From: Manihot esculenta
Lineage: Eukaryota; Streptophyta; Magnoliopsida; Malpighiales; Euphorbiaceae
Direction of reading: 5' to 3'
NCBI RefSeq assembly: GCF_001659605.2
Contig: NC_035177.2
Location: 32,070,136-32,134,135 of the forward strand
DNA length: 64,000 nt
Shown piece by piece: positions 13,012-24,496 of the stretch (positions are counted from its first letter, which is position 1; the number at the start of each line of letters is the position of its first letter). The notes below the pieces were generated by a model. It had not been told where the DNA came from, did no database searches, and saw nothing but the letters and a program-made list of their open reading frames with translations. A program made the translations under genes and the position numbers.

Positions 13012-13092
13012 TATGTTTGCTTGGAAGATTAGATTTTGTATTAGATGTGTTTTGTTTGTAAGGGATGAGAAATCTTGCATAGAATGCTTGGC

Positions 13093-13102
13093 TATTTATA
13101 GA
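13093..13102 (-). promoter_or_regulatory. TATA box of germin-like gene 2
   Basis: The minus strand reads CTATAAATAG, a near-consensus plant TATA box about 85 bases upstream of the start codon at 13011. Confidence 0.75.
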
Positions 13103-13811
13103 AGCAGAGTTATAAGGTGACATAAAATTAAATATTCAAGGTTCAAACAAGGAAGCTATTTCAAATTTGTAATCTTAATCTGATTGTCAATTATCTAATT
13201 TGCATGAATTACATGCACGTGCCTAATATCTAGCCTAATATTGTATTAATTGAAGTTGACGTTACATTAAGCTGGCCAACCCTTTTTTCAGACTTTTTTT
13301 TCCTTTATTCCAAAAATTAATAAATAAATAAATAAATAAAGGTTAAATGGTTGAAGAAGACATTCAGATGTAATTTTAGTTAATTTTTAAAAATTAAAAT
13401 ATAAAAATGTAAACAGCATATTTAATAATTAAATTATTTATTTTTAATTTTAATTTTCAAAATTAATAAAAATTATACTTAAATAATTTATTTAAAATTT
13501 AAACGTTTTAAACTCAAATTATTATAAATATTTAATAATTATTTGTAGCTAAATAATTTAGCATCTAAATCTTGTTTGAACCAATTAAATATGAAAGCAA
13601 AATTTAAAAAACAACCGATAAGCATAGATAAGGATTTTATTATAATTAATTATTATTATGGTGAAATTTAAATGAATTTCATCTTAATAATTACTAATAT
13701 GGGATAAATAAAGGAAAGTCATTGTGGATGATTGCAATTATCTGCAAAACGACGAGTATAATTAACAAGTAAACACGTTTCCATATATTATACTCATAAA
13801 AAAAAAAAAAA

Positions 13812-14225
13812 GGTTATCCTTTTTGTTTGTTCAATTTCAACAAAGACAATATGATTGGTCGCTTTTGTGTGGTACTGCTTATCCATCGCTGCATTTTGTT
13901 GACACGTAATTTTAATATTGATTCATTCAATCTATTTCCAATTCTCTCTTAACTTTCATTCTTTCAAATAAAATAAAATAAAAACTTGTATTTAAAAATA
14001 TTTTATTTTTTATTTAGTCAATTAGCTAAAAAATTCGTTATTATTAACTTATTTTATAAACATCTTGCTGATATTTCTGCATATTAAAATGGTTATCTTT
14101 AATCTTGTTTGTTCAAATTCAATAAAGACAATATATTCTGTGCTACGGCTCATCCTTTGCTAAATTTTGTTGACGCGTAATTGTACTATGCAAATCTATT
14201 TCGAATTCTTCAATTTGATTTCGTC
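13812..14225. repeat. Diverged local direct duplication
   Basis: The stretches at about 13812-13950 and 14090-14220 share a series of words in the same order: GGTTATC, TGTTTGTTCAA, AAAGACAATAT, TTTTGTTGAC and CTATTTC. They look like two old copies of a segment of about 130 bases. No coding content. Confidence 0.55.
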
Positions 14226-15600
14226 CTCTCCAAATGGCTACCCTCCAATTTTAGGGCTGCTTCTGGTAAAAAAAAAAAAAAAAAAAAGATTTAGGGCTGC
14301 TGCTGTAGGGATATGGCAAAGAATTAAAAATTCTAAGATGCTCGATCCGATGAATCCTATTAGAATGAATTTAATTAGTATATAATTAAATTATTATCAT
14401 TTTTTATACTATATTAATATATAAATGATTTTTTTTTAAATTTTTTTAATTAAAATGGGCAGAGAGTTCAATATTTAAGGCTGCCCAAGGATGCAACAAA
14501 CTCTAAAGAAAGTGACTGTAGGTTGGCATATTGCCACACTTGGATATAGATCATTTTGGCTTGTTATGAGGATAACGAGTTTATTTTTACTTGCTAACAT
14601 TTAATCAGCCATCGTTTTTGGGAGAAAATATTTTAAACTAGTGGATTTTTTTTTAAAAAAAAAAACGTTTTTATCGGGATATATATAATTTTGTAAAATA
14701 AGAACTTTTAAATTTTTTAAAACTTCTATTTAAAACCCATCAATTTAGAAGAGTTGCAAATTATTTTTTTTTCTTTCTATAGAGACTTTCGGTTCTTTGT
14801 GAACCATAACCTTTGATATATTGAAAAAATTTAAATAAATTTTTATAAAATTAATTATATTTTTATTCATTTTAAAAATAAAAATTTATAAGTTAAAAAA
14901 TAAATTCTTTCATTCTGCATAAAAAAATATAAAAAATATTAAATTGAATTAAATTTTTATTAAAATAAATGATTTGAATCAAATAAGGTCTTCATAGTAA
15001 CTAATTTTTAGCAATAATGGGAATTTATTGTAAAATCTATTTATACACAAAATTCATAAATTTATAATAACGAATTTTATATATATAAGTTTTGGATATT
15101 AATTTTGAATGAAAGTTAATTTGATGTGACCCTTGTGAATTAATTCCATGAACCCAAAACAAATTTTTACAAAACATAAAATACACAGAATAAAGAGGAA
15201 AGGAACAAGCCTCAACTTGAAGACCTAGACTAAATTTTCTACATGGTGGCTTATTACTTGCTAACTTGTTTTGAAATCCCATCTTGCAAGCTTTAGTAGA
15301 AAACCAACTGCAAAACTAATTTCCCAATTGATGTGCTTAATGCAGTTTTGCTTGACCTTCCACCAATCATAGGACTTCAACGCTTAATTTCTTAATACTG
15401 CCTTTCGTACAAGACTTAAAAATTAGAAATTAATTATTATTTTTTATTTTTTATTTATAAAAATATATGGACAAATTGAGGAAAAAAAAGTAATAAATAT
15501 GTAAAATTTAGCCTAAAACAATATATTATTTAAAAATTTAAAGATATAAATAAATAACATAAAAAAAGATTTGTTAAGCTTTTATTAACCTAATTTCCAA
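14226..15600. other. AT-rich spacer before the copia element
   Basis: A poly-A run at about 14270-14287 and general AT-rich sequence; short frames on both strands do not resemble proteins. I see nothing else to annotate. Confidence 0.6.
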
Positions 15601-15942
15601 TGTTAATGTTTAACTTTTAAGTAGAAGGTAAATGTTAAAAGAGGGTAAAGTTTTACTTATTTGTTAATTAGTATGGAGAAAATATGTATTAGATTGGTGC
15701 TGATCTTCAATTGGCACGATACGTTGTCGTTTTGGTTAATATTTTTTTCTTCTTTTCTGTTAAGTTTGAGAGCTTGTAATATGTTATTTTAGCAAGCCTT
15801 AAACTACGTGGACTTTTATGCTATTTATCTTATTAGGTCACGGTTTTTCCTCGTGTACTGGGACATGCTTCTTGTACAGACGTTTTGTATCGGTCATTTT
15901 TTTATTTTAATAAAGTTGTCTTCTTCTTTCTTGGTTTTAACA
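15601..15942 (+). repeat. Putative 5' LTR of decayed Ty1/copia element
   Basis: It begins TGTTAA and ends TTAACA, an inverted terminal pair, immediately before a degenerate tRNA-Met-type primer site at 15943-15954 (TGATATCAAAGC against the usual TGGTATCAGAGC). The right border is well placed by the primer site. The left border is less sure because similar TGTTAA words occur nearby and no matching 3' LTR was found. Confidence 0.5.
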
Positions 15943-16019
15943 TGATATCAAAGCGGATTTAGGGTTTAAGTGCGGAAATCTCCCTCTCCACCTTCTATCT
16001 TCTCTTATCGTTAAAGGTA

Positions 16020-19013
16020 ATGGTAGATCCATCCAATACTGATAAAGATCAGATGGTCACGGATGAAAATCGAGCAGTAAAGATTCAAGCGATGAATTTG
16101 CTGAGTGGAGATTCTTTTAATTTACAGTCCTTCGATCATCCAAGTATAATTCTTATTTCTGTACCTTTAATTGGAAATAGTAACTTCCAATCTTAGAGTC
16201 ATGCTATAAGAATAGCTTTCGGAACCAAGCTAAAGTTAGAATTTGCCGAATGCACTGTTATAGTGCCTGATAAGGACTTGGATCACTATTAACAATGGAA
16301 AAGATGTGACTATATAATTACATTTTGGATATTAAACTCGATATCCAAAAATCTAGTAAATGGCTTCATTTACACAACCTCTTCAAAAGATCTGTGGCAT
16401 GAGATCTTAGAGAGGTTTGGTGAAAGCAACAAACCCTTGATCTATGAGTTGCATAGGAAAATTTTCTTGATTTCTCAAAAGAGTGCTCATGTTTCTGTCT
16501 ATTTCACTGGGTTGAATAGATTTTCAAATGAGTTAGGCTCGATGGAAGTCCTACCACCTTTTAGGCTCGATGGAAGTCCTACAACTTTACTCATGTGGAG
16601 CAGTTAAGACTTGATGAAATTAAAAACTGAGATAAGCTCATACAATTTCTGATGGGCTTGAATGATAACTTTGACTCTGTGAGGGGCTAAATTCTGGTCT
16701 TATATCCTCTGCCTTCAATTAATAAACAAGGCGTACTCGATGGTTCATAAATATGAATCTCAAAAGAAAGTGCTTAGTAACAAAAGTGAGTATTTTTATT
16801 CTTTCGCTCTTTTCAATAGGAGTTAGAGTCAGATGTAGAAAGAGAAATAATAATAATAAAAAAAAGACCCAGCCAAGGGCGGGGCTATTGCAATTATTGC
16901 AACATGGATAGTCACGTTAAAAATAACTGTTTCAAACTAAATAGTTATTCTGAGTGGCTCAAAATAAAAAATAAGATAGGAAGACAGCTTGCTAAGCAGA
17001 CTAGAAGCACTACACACAAGCTAGCTAGCTACGAGTCTACGACTGTTGATGGATCAATCTGTGAGGAAGATGATCCACTTAATTTTCCTAACACTAATTC
17101 TAAACTTGAGGAGTTGAATGCCACCTTAAGCTCCCTGCATCAAGAGGTATCAAAGTTAATGAGGGGAAAGACAACCCTAAGAATCACTATAAGGCCATCA
17201 ACGGCCTATTCAGGATATGCCACTGATCTGGAACAAACTGATTTTAGTGGTAATCTTCATGTACCTAAAGCTTTTCATGTTAATATATCTAATGTTGATC
17301 CTTGGATCATAGACAGTGGGGCAATTGATCACATTTGCCTATACAAGTCTCTTTTTGCTTTTCTTAATGCTTTGTAGAGACCTATCTTTGTTTACTTGCC
17401 TGATGGCAATATTGCTAAGGTTACACACTTTGGTTCTATATTCCTGTCTAATCTCATTTTTCTAGAAAATGTTCTATATATTCTAAATTTCCACTATAAC
17501 TTTCTATCTGTAAGTAAACTCATTCATAATGCCTAATTGTCCTTATTATTTCATACTGGTTCTTGTATTATCTAAGACTCTCTAACTGAAAGAGTGATAG
17601 CTATGGGGAAAAAAGATGTTGGTCTATATAAATTGAACCAACTGAGTTTTTCTACTACTGAGATTCGTAAGATTTTACTTGAGTTGATTTCATACTATTC
17701 CATCGTTGAAATTCTGTGTAAATACCATACATTCTAGATCAATTATCAATAAAAAAAGCCTTTTTGCCAATAAATCTGAACATGCTTTGGACATTATGGA
17801 CTGATATGATAGATTAGGTCGTATCTCTCTTAGTAAACTGAAGCATTTACATGGAGTCACATGCACCGGTGATGATGCTTCAAATGTCAAATATATCCCT
17901 TAGCTAAACAAGTTAGATTACCTTTTACTGCTAGTCATAACATTGCCATGAGACCTTTTGATTTAATACATGTTGACATTTAAGAGTTTCATAAGGAAGT
18001 GTCCTTAACTGGAGCTAGATATTTTATCACCATTATTGATGCTTACACTAAAACTACTTGAATCTTTATGATGCACTTTAAAAAACAAAGTATCAATTAT
18101 CTATCCACCTTTTTTACTATGTAAATACCTAGTTTGGCATGAATGTCAAAACTGTTAGAATCGACAATGAGTGTGAGTTTCTCAGTATTGAATGTATAGT
18201 ACTTAACAGTAGAGGTATCCTCCATCAAAGGTCTTCCCTTATATACTAGTAGAGAGAAAACATAGACACTTTCTTGACACAGCTAGAACTTTGAGGTTTC
18301 AAGCCAACTTGCCCAAAAAATTTTAATCTAAATGTATTTTAACTGTCACTTACCTTATAAACAGAATGCCTATAGCCCATTTTGACTAGGTGAGCCCCTA
18401 TGAAAGGCTACATGGGAGTTCTCCTGCCTATGATCATGTAAGAAAATTTAGTTCTCTGCTTTGCCACTAGAGTGGGCCCACACAAAGACAAATTTGTTGC
18501 TAGATCTACTAAACCATTCTCTTTAGCTATGCAAGGAATTATAAGGCCTATAAACTATATAATCTGGACACTAGAACTATTCTGATAAGTAGAGATGTTA
18601 TCTTTCATGAACATGTCCACCTTTAGCAGCTTTCTCATGATTATGACATTAATCCTGTGATTCCCCTTTGTGTTCCTGATTTAAAGGGACATTCCTTGCC
18701 CAATTCTCACTCCCCTGCAGGGTCTTCCATTGCTCCTGCACCATCCCAGCCTCCTTCTTCTATCTCGTCGATAGCTTTAAAAAGGTCCACCAGAATCCCT
18801 CACAAGCCTTCTTGGCTACGAGATTTTATTTGTTCTAAAGTCTCTCAGCCATAGGCTGCTTTTCATTTCGCTTTCACCCCCTGCTCACCAGTTTTTTCTC
18901 AATACTGTTTCCACCATCTTAGAATCATCCACTTATGCGTAGGCCTCGATCAATACTAACTGAGTTAAGGCTATGCAACAAGAGCTACAAGCCCTAGAAT
19001 CCAACAATACTTA
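16020..19013 (+). pseudogene. Ty1/copia gag-pol remnant, 5' portion
   Basis: A decayed polyprotein starts at the ATG at 16020 and is broken by many stops and frameshifts. Recognisable in order are: a copia-type gag segment (LWHEILERFGESN) near 16395; a CCHC zinc knuckle (CNYCNMDSHVKNNC) near 16893-16934; and a protease-like WIIDSGAIDHIC near 17304. After these come an integrase N-terminal stretch (RLGHISLSKLKHL) near 17812, an integrase core (DLIHVDI, YFITIIDAYTKTT) near 17960-18060, and the serine/proline-rich linker that precedes the RT (RSTRIPHKPSW). Reading stops at the first residues of the RT (QELQALESNN), where element A is inserted; it continues at 41817. The domain order, protease-integrase-RT, is diagnostic of Ty1/copia. 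Confidence 0.88.
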
Positions 19014-21375
19014 TGTAATCGCCGGCATCGGAATTCTGACTTTCCGGTGAAATTTCCGTTGAAATCTGGAATTCGAGGATGTCGGAGGGTCGTGGAAGGG
19101 GAAGAGAAAGGTTTTCAGAATATGTTTACGTGTTTTTATGGTTTTCCATGAGAAAGGATTAGAGTTTGGAAAGAAAAAGACCAAGGAGGCAATGGCCAGG
19201 TTCGGCTGCCGAAAGGAATGTTCGGCCACCGAAAGTGCCTTAGGTTTGGCTTCCGAAACTCCAAGTTCGGCTGCCGAACGTTGCATGGTTTTGCATGCAG
19301 GTTTGGCCGCCGAAGGAGAGGCGGTCAGCCAGCTATAAAGGACCCTCAGTCGGTGAAATGGATAGGTTTGCTTCCCTTTCACTACCAGAGGTGATTTCTT
19401 GTTCTCCTTGGATGGTTTTCATGGTTTTACTTCAAATCTTTCAAGGTTTTCATAAGTTTTATTGTGGGTTTTGAAGCTTTGGAGTAAAAGAGCAAGGTTT
19501 GGAAGCTTTGAGCCTTGTGGAGCTTGGATCTCCATAACTTCAAGTTTGGGGTCACACCAGCCTTTGATCTTCAAGAGGTAAGTGTTGATCCTTATGTTTT
19601 ATAGTGTTTTTAAGTGAGTTTATGGAGGTTTATGGGTAGAGATGCATGATTAGGTTAAATATGGTTTTTTGGTTGATTTGTGGTCAAAGCATGTTTTTGT
19701 GTTTAGATGTATTGTTTGTTGGGGTTATAAGTTAGTTTTGGACCCCTTTGTGCATGTACTTTTGTGTATATGTATGTGTTGGAAAGGTTGGATGCATGTG
19801 TTGGAAGTTTGGAGGTTTGGGAGGCTTGGTTGTGCTCGAAGCTGAGTTCTGGATGAACTCAGATTCGGCAGCCGAAGGTATGTTCGGCCGCCGAACCCCT
19901 TGTGGAGGTGGTTTCGGCTGCCTAAAGGTGCCCCCGAACTTTTGGACTTTCGTCTCTGGAGGAGACTTTCGGCCGCCGAACATGCATGAGGTTCGGCTCT
20001 GGAGAGAGCATTCGTCCGCCGAAAGTGCCGCCCAAGGTGCCCTGTTCAACCTACCTTTGCATGATTCCTATGATTGTTCTAGGATGTTATAGGGGGGTTT
20101 TTGGGGAGTATTTTAGAATTTTTTATGAGTTGTATAGAGTGTGTTTGGCACCTCATTCGAGTCCACCTGTGTAGGATCGGACCCGAGGGATCGAGGAGGC
20201 CATCAGTGTTAGCTGTTGCAGAGTCAGTCCAGCGTCTGCCAGAGGTGAGTGGAACTAAACCTAATCTTTTAATATGAAAAGTTAAATGCTTTTAAGCATG
20301 TTTCATGCATCATGAGTACTATGAGTATGCAATAGGTTGATTGCATTAGTAGACACGAATATGCTGCATTGCATTATTTATTGTTGATGTGGATTGGACC
20401 CAGGCGACTTCAATAGCCCATGGATCTGTTATGGCTAGATAAGACCTGTGTGAGCTCCAAAGGAGGGGCTGGGCGCTAGTACATGTAGTGACTTGGGATG
20501 CTCCTTAGGGGCCGGGCACCGACAGAGGGAGTTTTGAGGTCATGTCTAATCCGAGATGTGAAATGTTTGTGCAGTGACGCATTTCATGAAAACATGTAAT
20601 TAATGAACTGTTTTATTGTTTCTACTCACTGGGCTGTGGTAGCTCATCCCATTCCCTTAACCCCAGTTTTGCAGGTTCAGAGGGAGCTATGGGAAGTCAA
20701 AGTCAGCAAGAGTAAAGAGTAAAGTTATGCATGGATGTATGTATGTAATAGAGTAGTGGACATGATGTAAATTAAAGGATTAGTTTGTAATGTAATGTAT
20801 AGATATGTACTGTCATGTAATGGATAGAGTTGTGCTTTACCCTAGTGTCTTTGCCCTAGTGTGGTGTATGATTAATCCCTTTATGCATGGATCCTGTTTT
20901 GCGTTTCTTGATGAGAAATGTGTTGAACCAGGCTTAATGTATGGCATTTTTGATGAGACGCCAGTGGGTTGTGTTTTGGGAAGAAAGGGTATAAAATCCC
21001 TTGACCCAAGAACATAACCGAGAGGGAAGAAAGGGTATAAAATCCCTTGACCCATCTCAGAGGAAAGAAAGGGTATCAAATCCCTTGACCCAACCGTGAG
21101 GGAAGAAAGGGTTTCAATCCCTTGACCCACAGCGGTCAGTAGTCACTGGTATAGGCCCTGAGGGCTGTTACAGATTTATATATCTGAGTAGCAGTAGTTA
21201 AGCCTGGTAGATTTGCAGGATTGTTGATTATGTTTGATCATGTATGGGATTTATCAGGTACACAGAGAGTATAGTCGGCTTGCTACGGGTCCCGGCGGCC
21301 TTAAGCCGATCTGGATCCTAGTGCCGGTGATAGTTCGGGCCGTTACAGAGGGGTACCGGTTTTCGGGCTGTTACA
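19014..21375 (+). repeat. 5' LTR of element A
   Basis: It matches the 3' LTR at 34746-35790/40491-41816 along its length. The usual TGTAATACCCGGCTAG start is shortened to TGTAAT followed by CGCCGGC, a 12-base loss. It carries TTCGGC-N-GCCGAA clusters near 19200-19310 and 19866-20030, a TATA-like CTATAAAG near 19332, a splice-donor-like AGAG|GTAAG near 19575 and a hairpin minisatellite at 20978-21129. The terminus is duplicated (ends at 21347 and 21375). Confidence 0.88.
20978..21129 (+). repeat. Hairpin-forming minisatellite in LTR of A, four units
   Basis: There are four tandem units of about 37-44 bases built on GAAGAAAGGG, TATAAAAT and CCCTTGACCC. Each unit contains the self-complementary arms AAGGG and CCCTT around an 8-base loop. 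The same array is present in the other LTR at 41419-41570. Confidence 0.85.
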
Positions 21376-21378
21376 GAT

Positions 21379-21390
21379 TGGTATTAGAGC
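21379..21390 (+). promoter_or_regulatory. Primer binding site of element A
   Basis: TGGTATTAGAGC sits three bases after the LTR end. It is complementary to the 3' end of initiator tRNA-Met with one change from the common TGGTATCAGAGC. Confidence 0.8.
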
Positions 21391-21686
21391 TTTGGTCCTC
21401 ATAAGTACGATGCGTTGAGCAAAGATGCTCAAGGAATAGAGATATTCCACATCGGAAAGAGGTTTTTACTTTTATAGGAGGGCAAACACAATAGGTAAAA
21501 TCATGTCCACTAGGATAGGATGTAGAGTCCTGTCTTGCATAATGATGTGAAATGCCATGATTTTATACATGTGTATTACTGTTATGCTATGTATGCATGT
21601 ATATTGTAGGTTCATGTGTTTTTACCTGAACCGTATGATTGCTAATGCTTGCCTGCTTGTGTGTTGTTCTTCAGAGAAGAGTGGAG

Positions 21687-21924
21687 ATGCAAGGTGCTCG
21701 TCGATCTGTGGAATCGACTGGAGATCCATCTGAGAGGGAAGGTATGGATACCTTTCCCCCTTCTTTTCCAAGAACGCAGTCAGGTGGAATTGGTGGATGG
21801 GAAACATCAAGGGACCCTAGAAGGTCTTTTGATGAAAGCAGAGAAGGAATGGATCTAAGGAGAGAAGTAGGAGTAGATGTGCAAAGGAGAGTTAAAGGTC
21901 AAGATGTAATCATGCGTGAAGAAG
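21687..21924 (+). pseudogene. Gag N-terminus of element A (interrupted)
   Basis: The reading from the ATG at 21687 (MQGARRSVESTG) matches the N-terminal basic/acidic region of the gag of the intact element at 47560, including RDPRRSFD. It runs to about 21924, where insertion E begins. The gag resumes at 32982 with MGEFQEGAQTQ, which corresponds to the next residues of the intact gag. The A sequence on both sides of E is therefore continuous. Confidence 0.8.
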
Positions 21925-22278
21925 GGTAAATTAGCTCCACGGTACATTGGATCCTTTGAGATTTTGCAGCGGATCGGAAATGTGTCGTATAAGCTGGATT
22001 TACCTACTTCTATGGAGAGAATTCACCCGGTATTTCATGTTTCTATGCTACGAAAATTTGTGTCAGATCCGAGTCAGGTTCTTAATGAGCCTGATGTGGA
22101 GATTCTTGGAGATCTCACCTATATAGAGCAACCAGTGCGGATTCTGGACACACAGATCAGACAGCTAAGGAACAAGGAAATTCTGATGGTGAAAGTTCCG
22201 TGGAACCACCATAATCTAGAAGAGTGCACCTGGGAGATGCGGGAGTCTATGCTCCAGCAGTATCCATATCTGTTTTGA
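21925..22278 (+). pseudogene. Integrase C-terminus and chromodomain-like tail (fragment)
   Basis: About 117 residues from [13 protein letters not shown] to the stop at 22276-22278 match the last part of the intact gag-pol at 52195-52548 ([14 protein letters not shown], then VRILDTQIRQLRNKE and [12 protein letters not shown]). It is open but lacks everything upstream, and it is fused in a read-through way to A gag by the insertion junction. It is a fragment, not a gene. Confidence 0.88.
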
Positions 22279-22320
22279 GGTTAGTTTTCCTCCTTTTATG
22301 TGTTTACTTGTTTGTTTTAG

Positions 22321-22357
22321 GAACATTCGAGGACGAATGTTCTTAAGGGGGGGAGAA
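22321..22357 (+). promoter_or_regulatory. Hairpin and polypurine tract of E
   Basis: The inverted arms GAACATTCG and CGAATGTTC are separated by AGGA, followed at once by the purine run AAGGGGGGGGAGAA that primes plus-strand synthesis, and then by the LTR start at 22358. The same arrangement occurs in element H at 52617-52653. Confidence 0.8.
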
Positions 22358-24496
22358 TGTAATACCCGGCTAGAATCTGACATCGGAATTCCTGTCGTCC
22401 GGGGGAATCCAGGATGTCGGAATTATCTAGAAGGGTAAGATTTATGTTTTTTTCTAAAGTAATGTAGTATGTTTTAGTGTTTTAAAGTTAAAAAGAATCG
22501 TGTTTTTGAGAGAAAAGAACCAAGGCAGAAAAGCCAGGTTCGGCCGCCGAAGGTGACATTCGGCCGCCGAACATGCATGGTTTTCGGTTTCACGTGTGGC
22601 CGCCGAAGGTGGTCTGGCCAGCCACCTATAAAAGGCCCTCAGTTGGTTGAAAGGATAAGAATGAGTTTATCTTTTCACTTTCTGAGGTGAGACTCTGTCT
22701 GCCTTCAGTTTTCTTCATGTTTTCATCAAATCTTGCAAAGGTTTGATTGATTTTTATGTTATTTTGAAGGTTTTGAACTATAAACTTAAGTTTTGAAGTT
22801 TGGAGAGTTTGAAGGAGAGTTGCTCCATATCTCCACGTTAGGATCGTTCATCTTCTTGCTTTCAAGAGGTAAGTGAAGATCCTAAAGTTTTTGTTATGAT
22901 TTATGAAGGTTATATGAGGTTTTGGGGGAGAGTTGCATGAATAGGGTAAAGAGTGAGTTTTTGATGTTTTTGTGAGTTAAGCTTGTATATGTGTTGTGTG
23001 TATTGTGTTGTTGGGGTTTTCAGGTAGTTTTTGACCCCTTTGAGCATATACTTGGGTATATGCATGTTGAGGAATTGAGGAGTTTGAGTTTGGGAGAGTT
23101 TGGTGTATTTTGGCGTAAGGCAGAGCAAGGTTCTGCCTTGCTGATGAACCCAGCTTCGGCCGCCGAATGTGCTGAGGAGGTGGCTTCGGTTGCCTAAGCT
23201 TGCCCCCGAGCCTTTGGACTTTCGGCTCTGGAGGGGAGTTTCGGCCGCCGAAGGTGCCACCGAAGGTTAGAGACTTTCGTCTCTGGAGTGCCTTTCAGTC
23301 CCCGAAACTTGCCCCCGAAAGGGTTCGGCTGCCGAAAATAGAGCTTTGGCCGCCGAAGGTGCTTGAGTTTCGGCTTTGGAGAGGACTTTTGGCCGCCGAA
23401 CCTGCGGCCGAAAGTGTCCTATCCAGCCTTCCTTTGCATTTATAGAGTTGTTCTTGAGCTAGTTTGGTCCCTCATTTGAATCCATCTGTGTAGGCACAGA
23501 CCAGAGAGAGCAGCAGTGAGTAGTGCTCCAGAGTTTACAAAGCTTGCAGAGTCAGTCCTGATAGCCAGAGGTGAGTGGAACTAAACTTAATTCTTTTAAT
23601 TGAGAACTGAAATGCTTTTAGCATAATTCATGCATCATGAGTATGCAGTAGGTTGTTTGCATTAGAATCCACGAATATGTTGCATTGCATAGGTGTTTGT
23701 TGATGTGGATGAATGCTGAATGATCCAATAGTCTCTGAGAGAAGTCCAGGAGCCTTTGACTATGCCCTGGCAGGTATAGAGAAGTCCAGGAGCCTTTGAC
23801 TACGCCCTGGTAGGTATAGAAAAGTCCAGGAGCCTTTGACTACGCCCTGGCAATGGTAAGTACACAGGTGTTATATACACGTATACATATATAACAGGAA
23901 GACCAGGTGCTCGATTCTACGCCCTGGCACGGTAGAGCTACCGGGACTATGTGGTGACAGGTTACCCTTGATGTGGATTGTCTGTGATATGATGCATTCC
24001 ATAGGAGCATGTTTTAATGACTTGTTTTACTGTTCTACTCACTGGGCTATAGAGCTCATCCCACTCCCTTAACCCCAGTCTTGCAGGTTCAGTGTACAGT
24101 GTACAGGGGAAGTCCAGCAGAGTACAGTGTACAGGGGAAGTCCAACAGAGTATAGGAAGAGAGAAGAGTTGTGTAATAGAATATAGTGGACATGTAATAT
24201 TAAAGAGATGTAACAGTTGTGTATAAAGTTAGAATTGTGCTTGACTTAGTGATGTTTGTGTTGTAAATATTTTGTCTGCATGGTCTATTTATATGACTGT
24301 TTTACAGAGTATGTGAGAAACCAGGCTTAACAAGTATGAATTAACCTAGCTAGAGCAAGCTCTAGTCAGGGGTACAGAGTACAGAGATAGTGCATGTACA
24401 GGTTAAGTCTTGGTCCAGAGAAAAGTTTTTATTTTCACAGAAACTGTATGACCATGTATGAGATTTACAGGTACCCAGAGAGTATAGCAGGCTTGC

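Noticed and set aside
15037..15282. 81-codon minus-strand frame before the copia LTR
   Set aside because: AT-rich, no domain or homologue recognised, and no splice or promoter signals.
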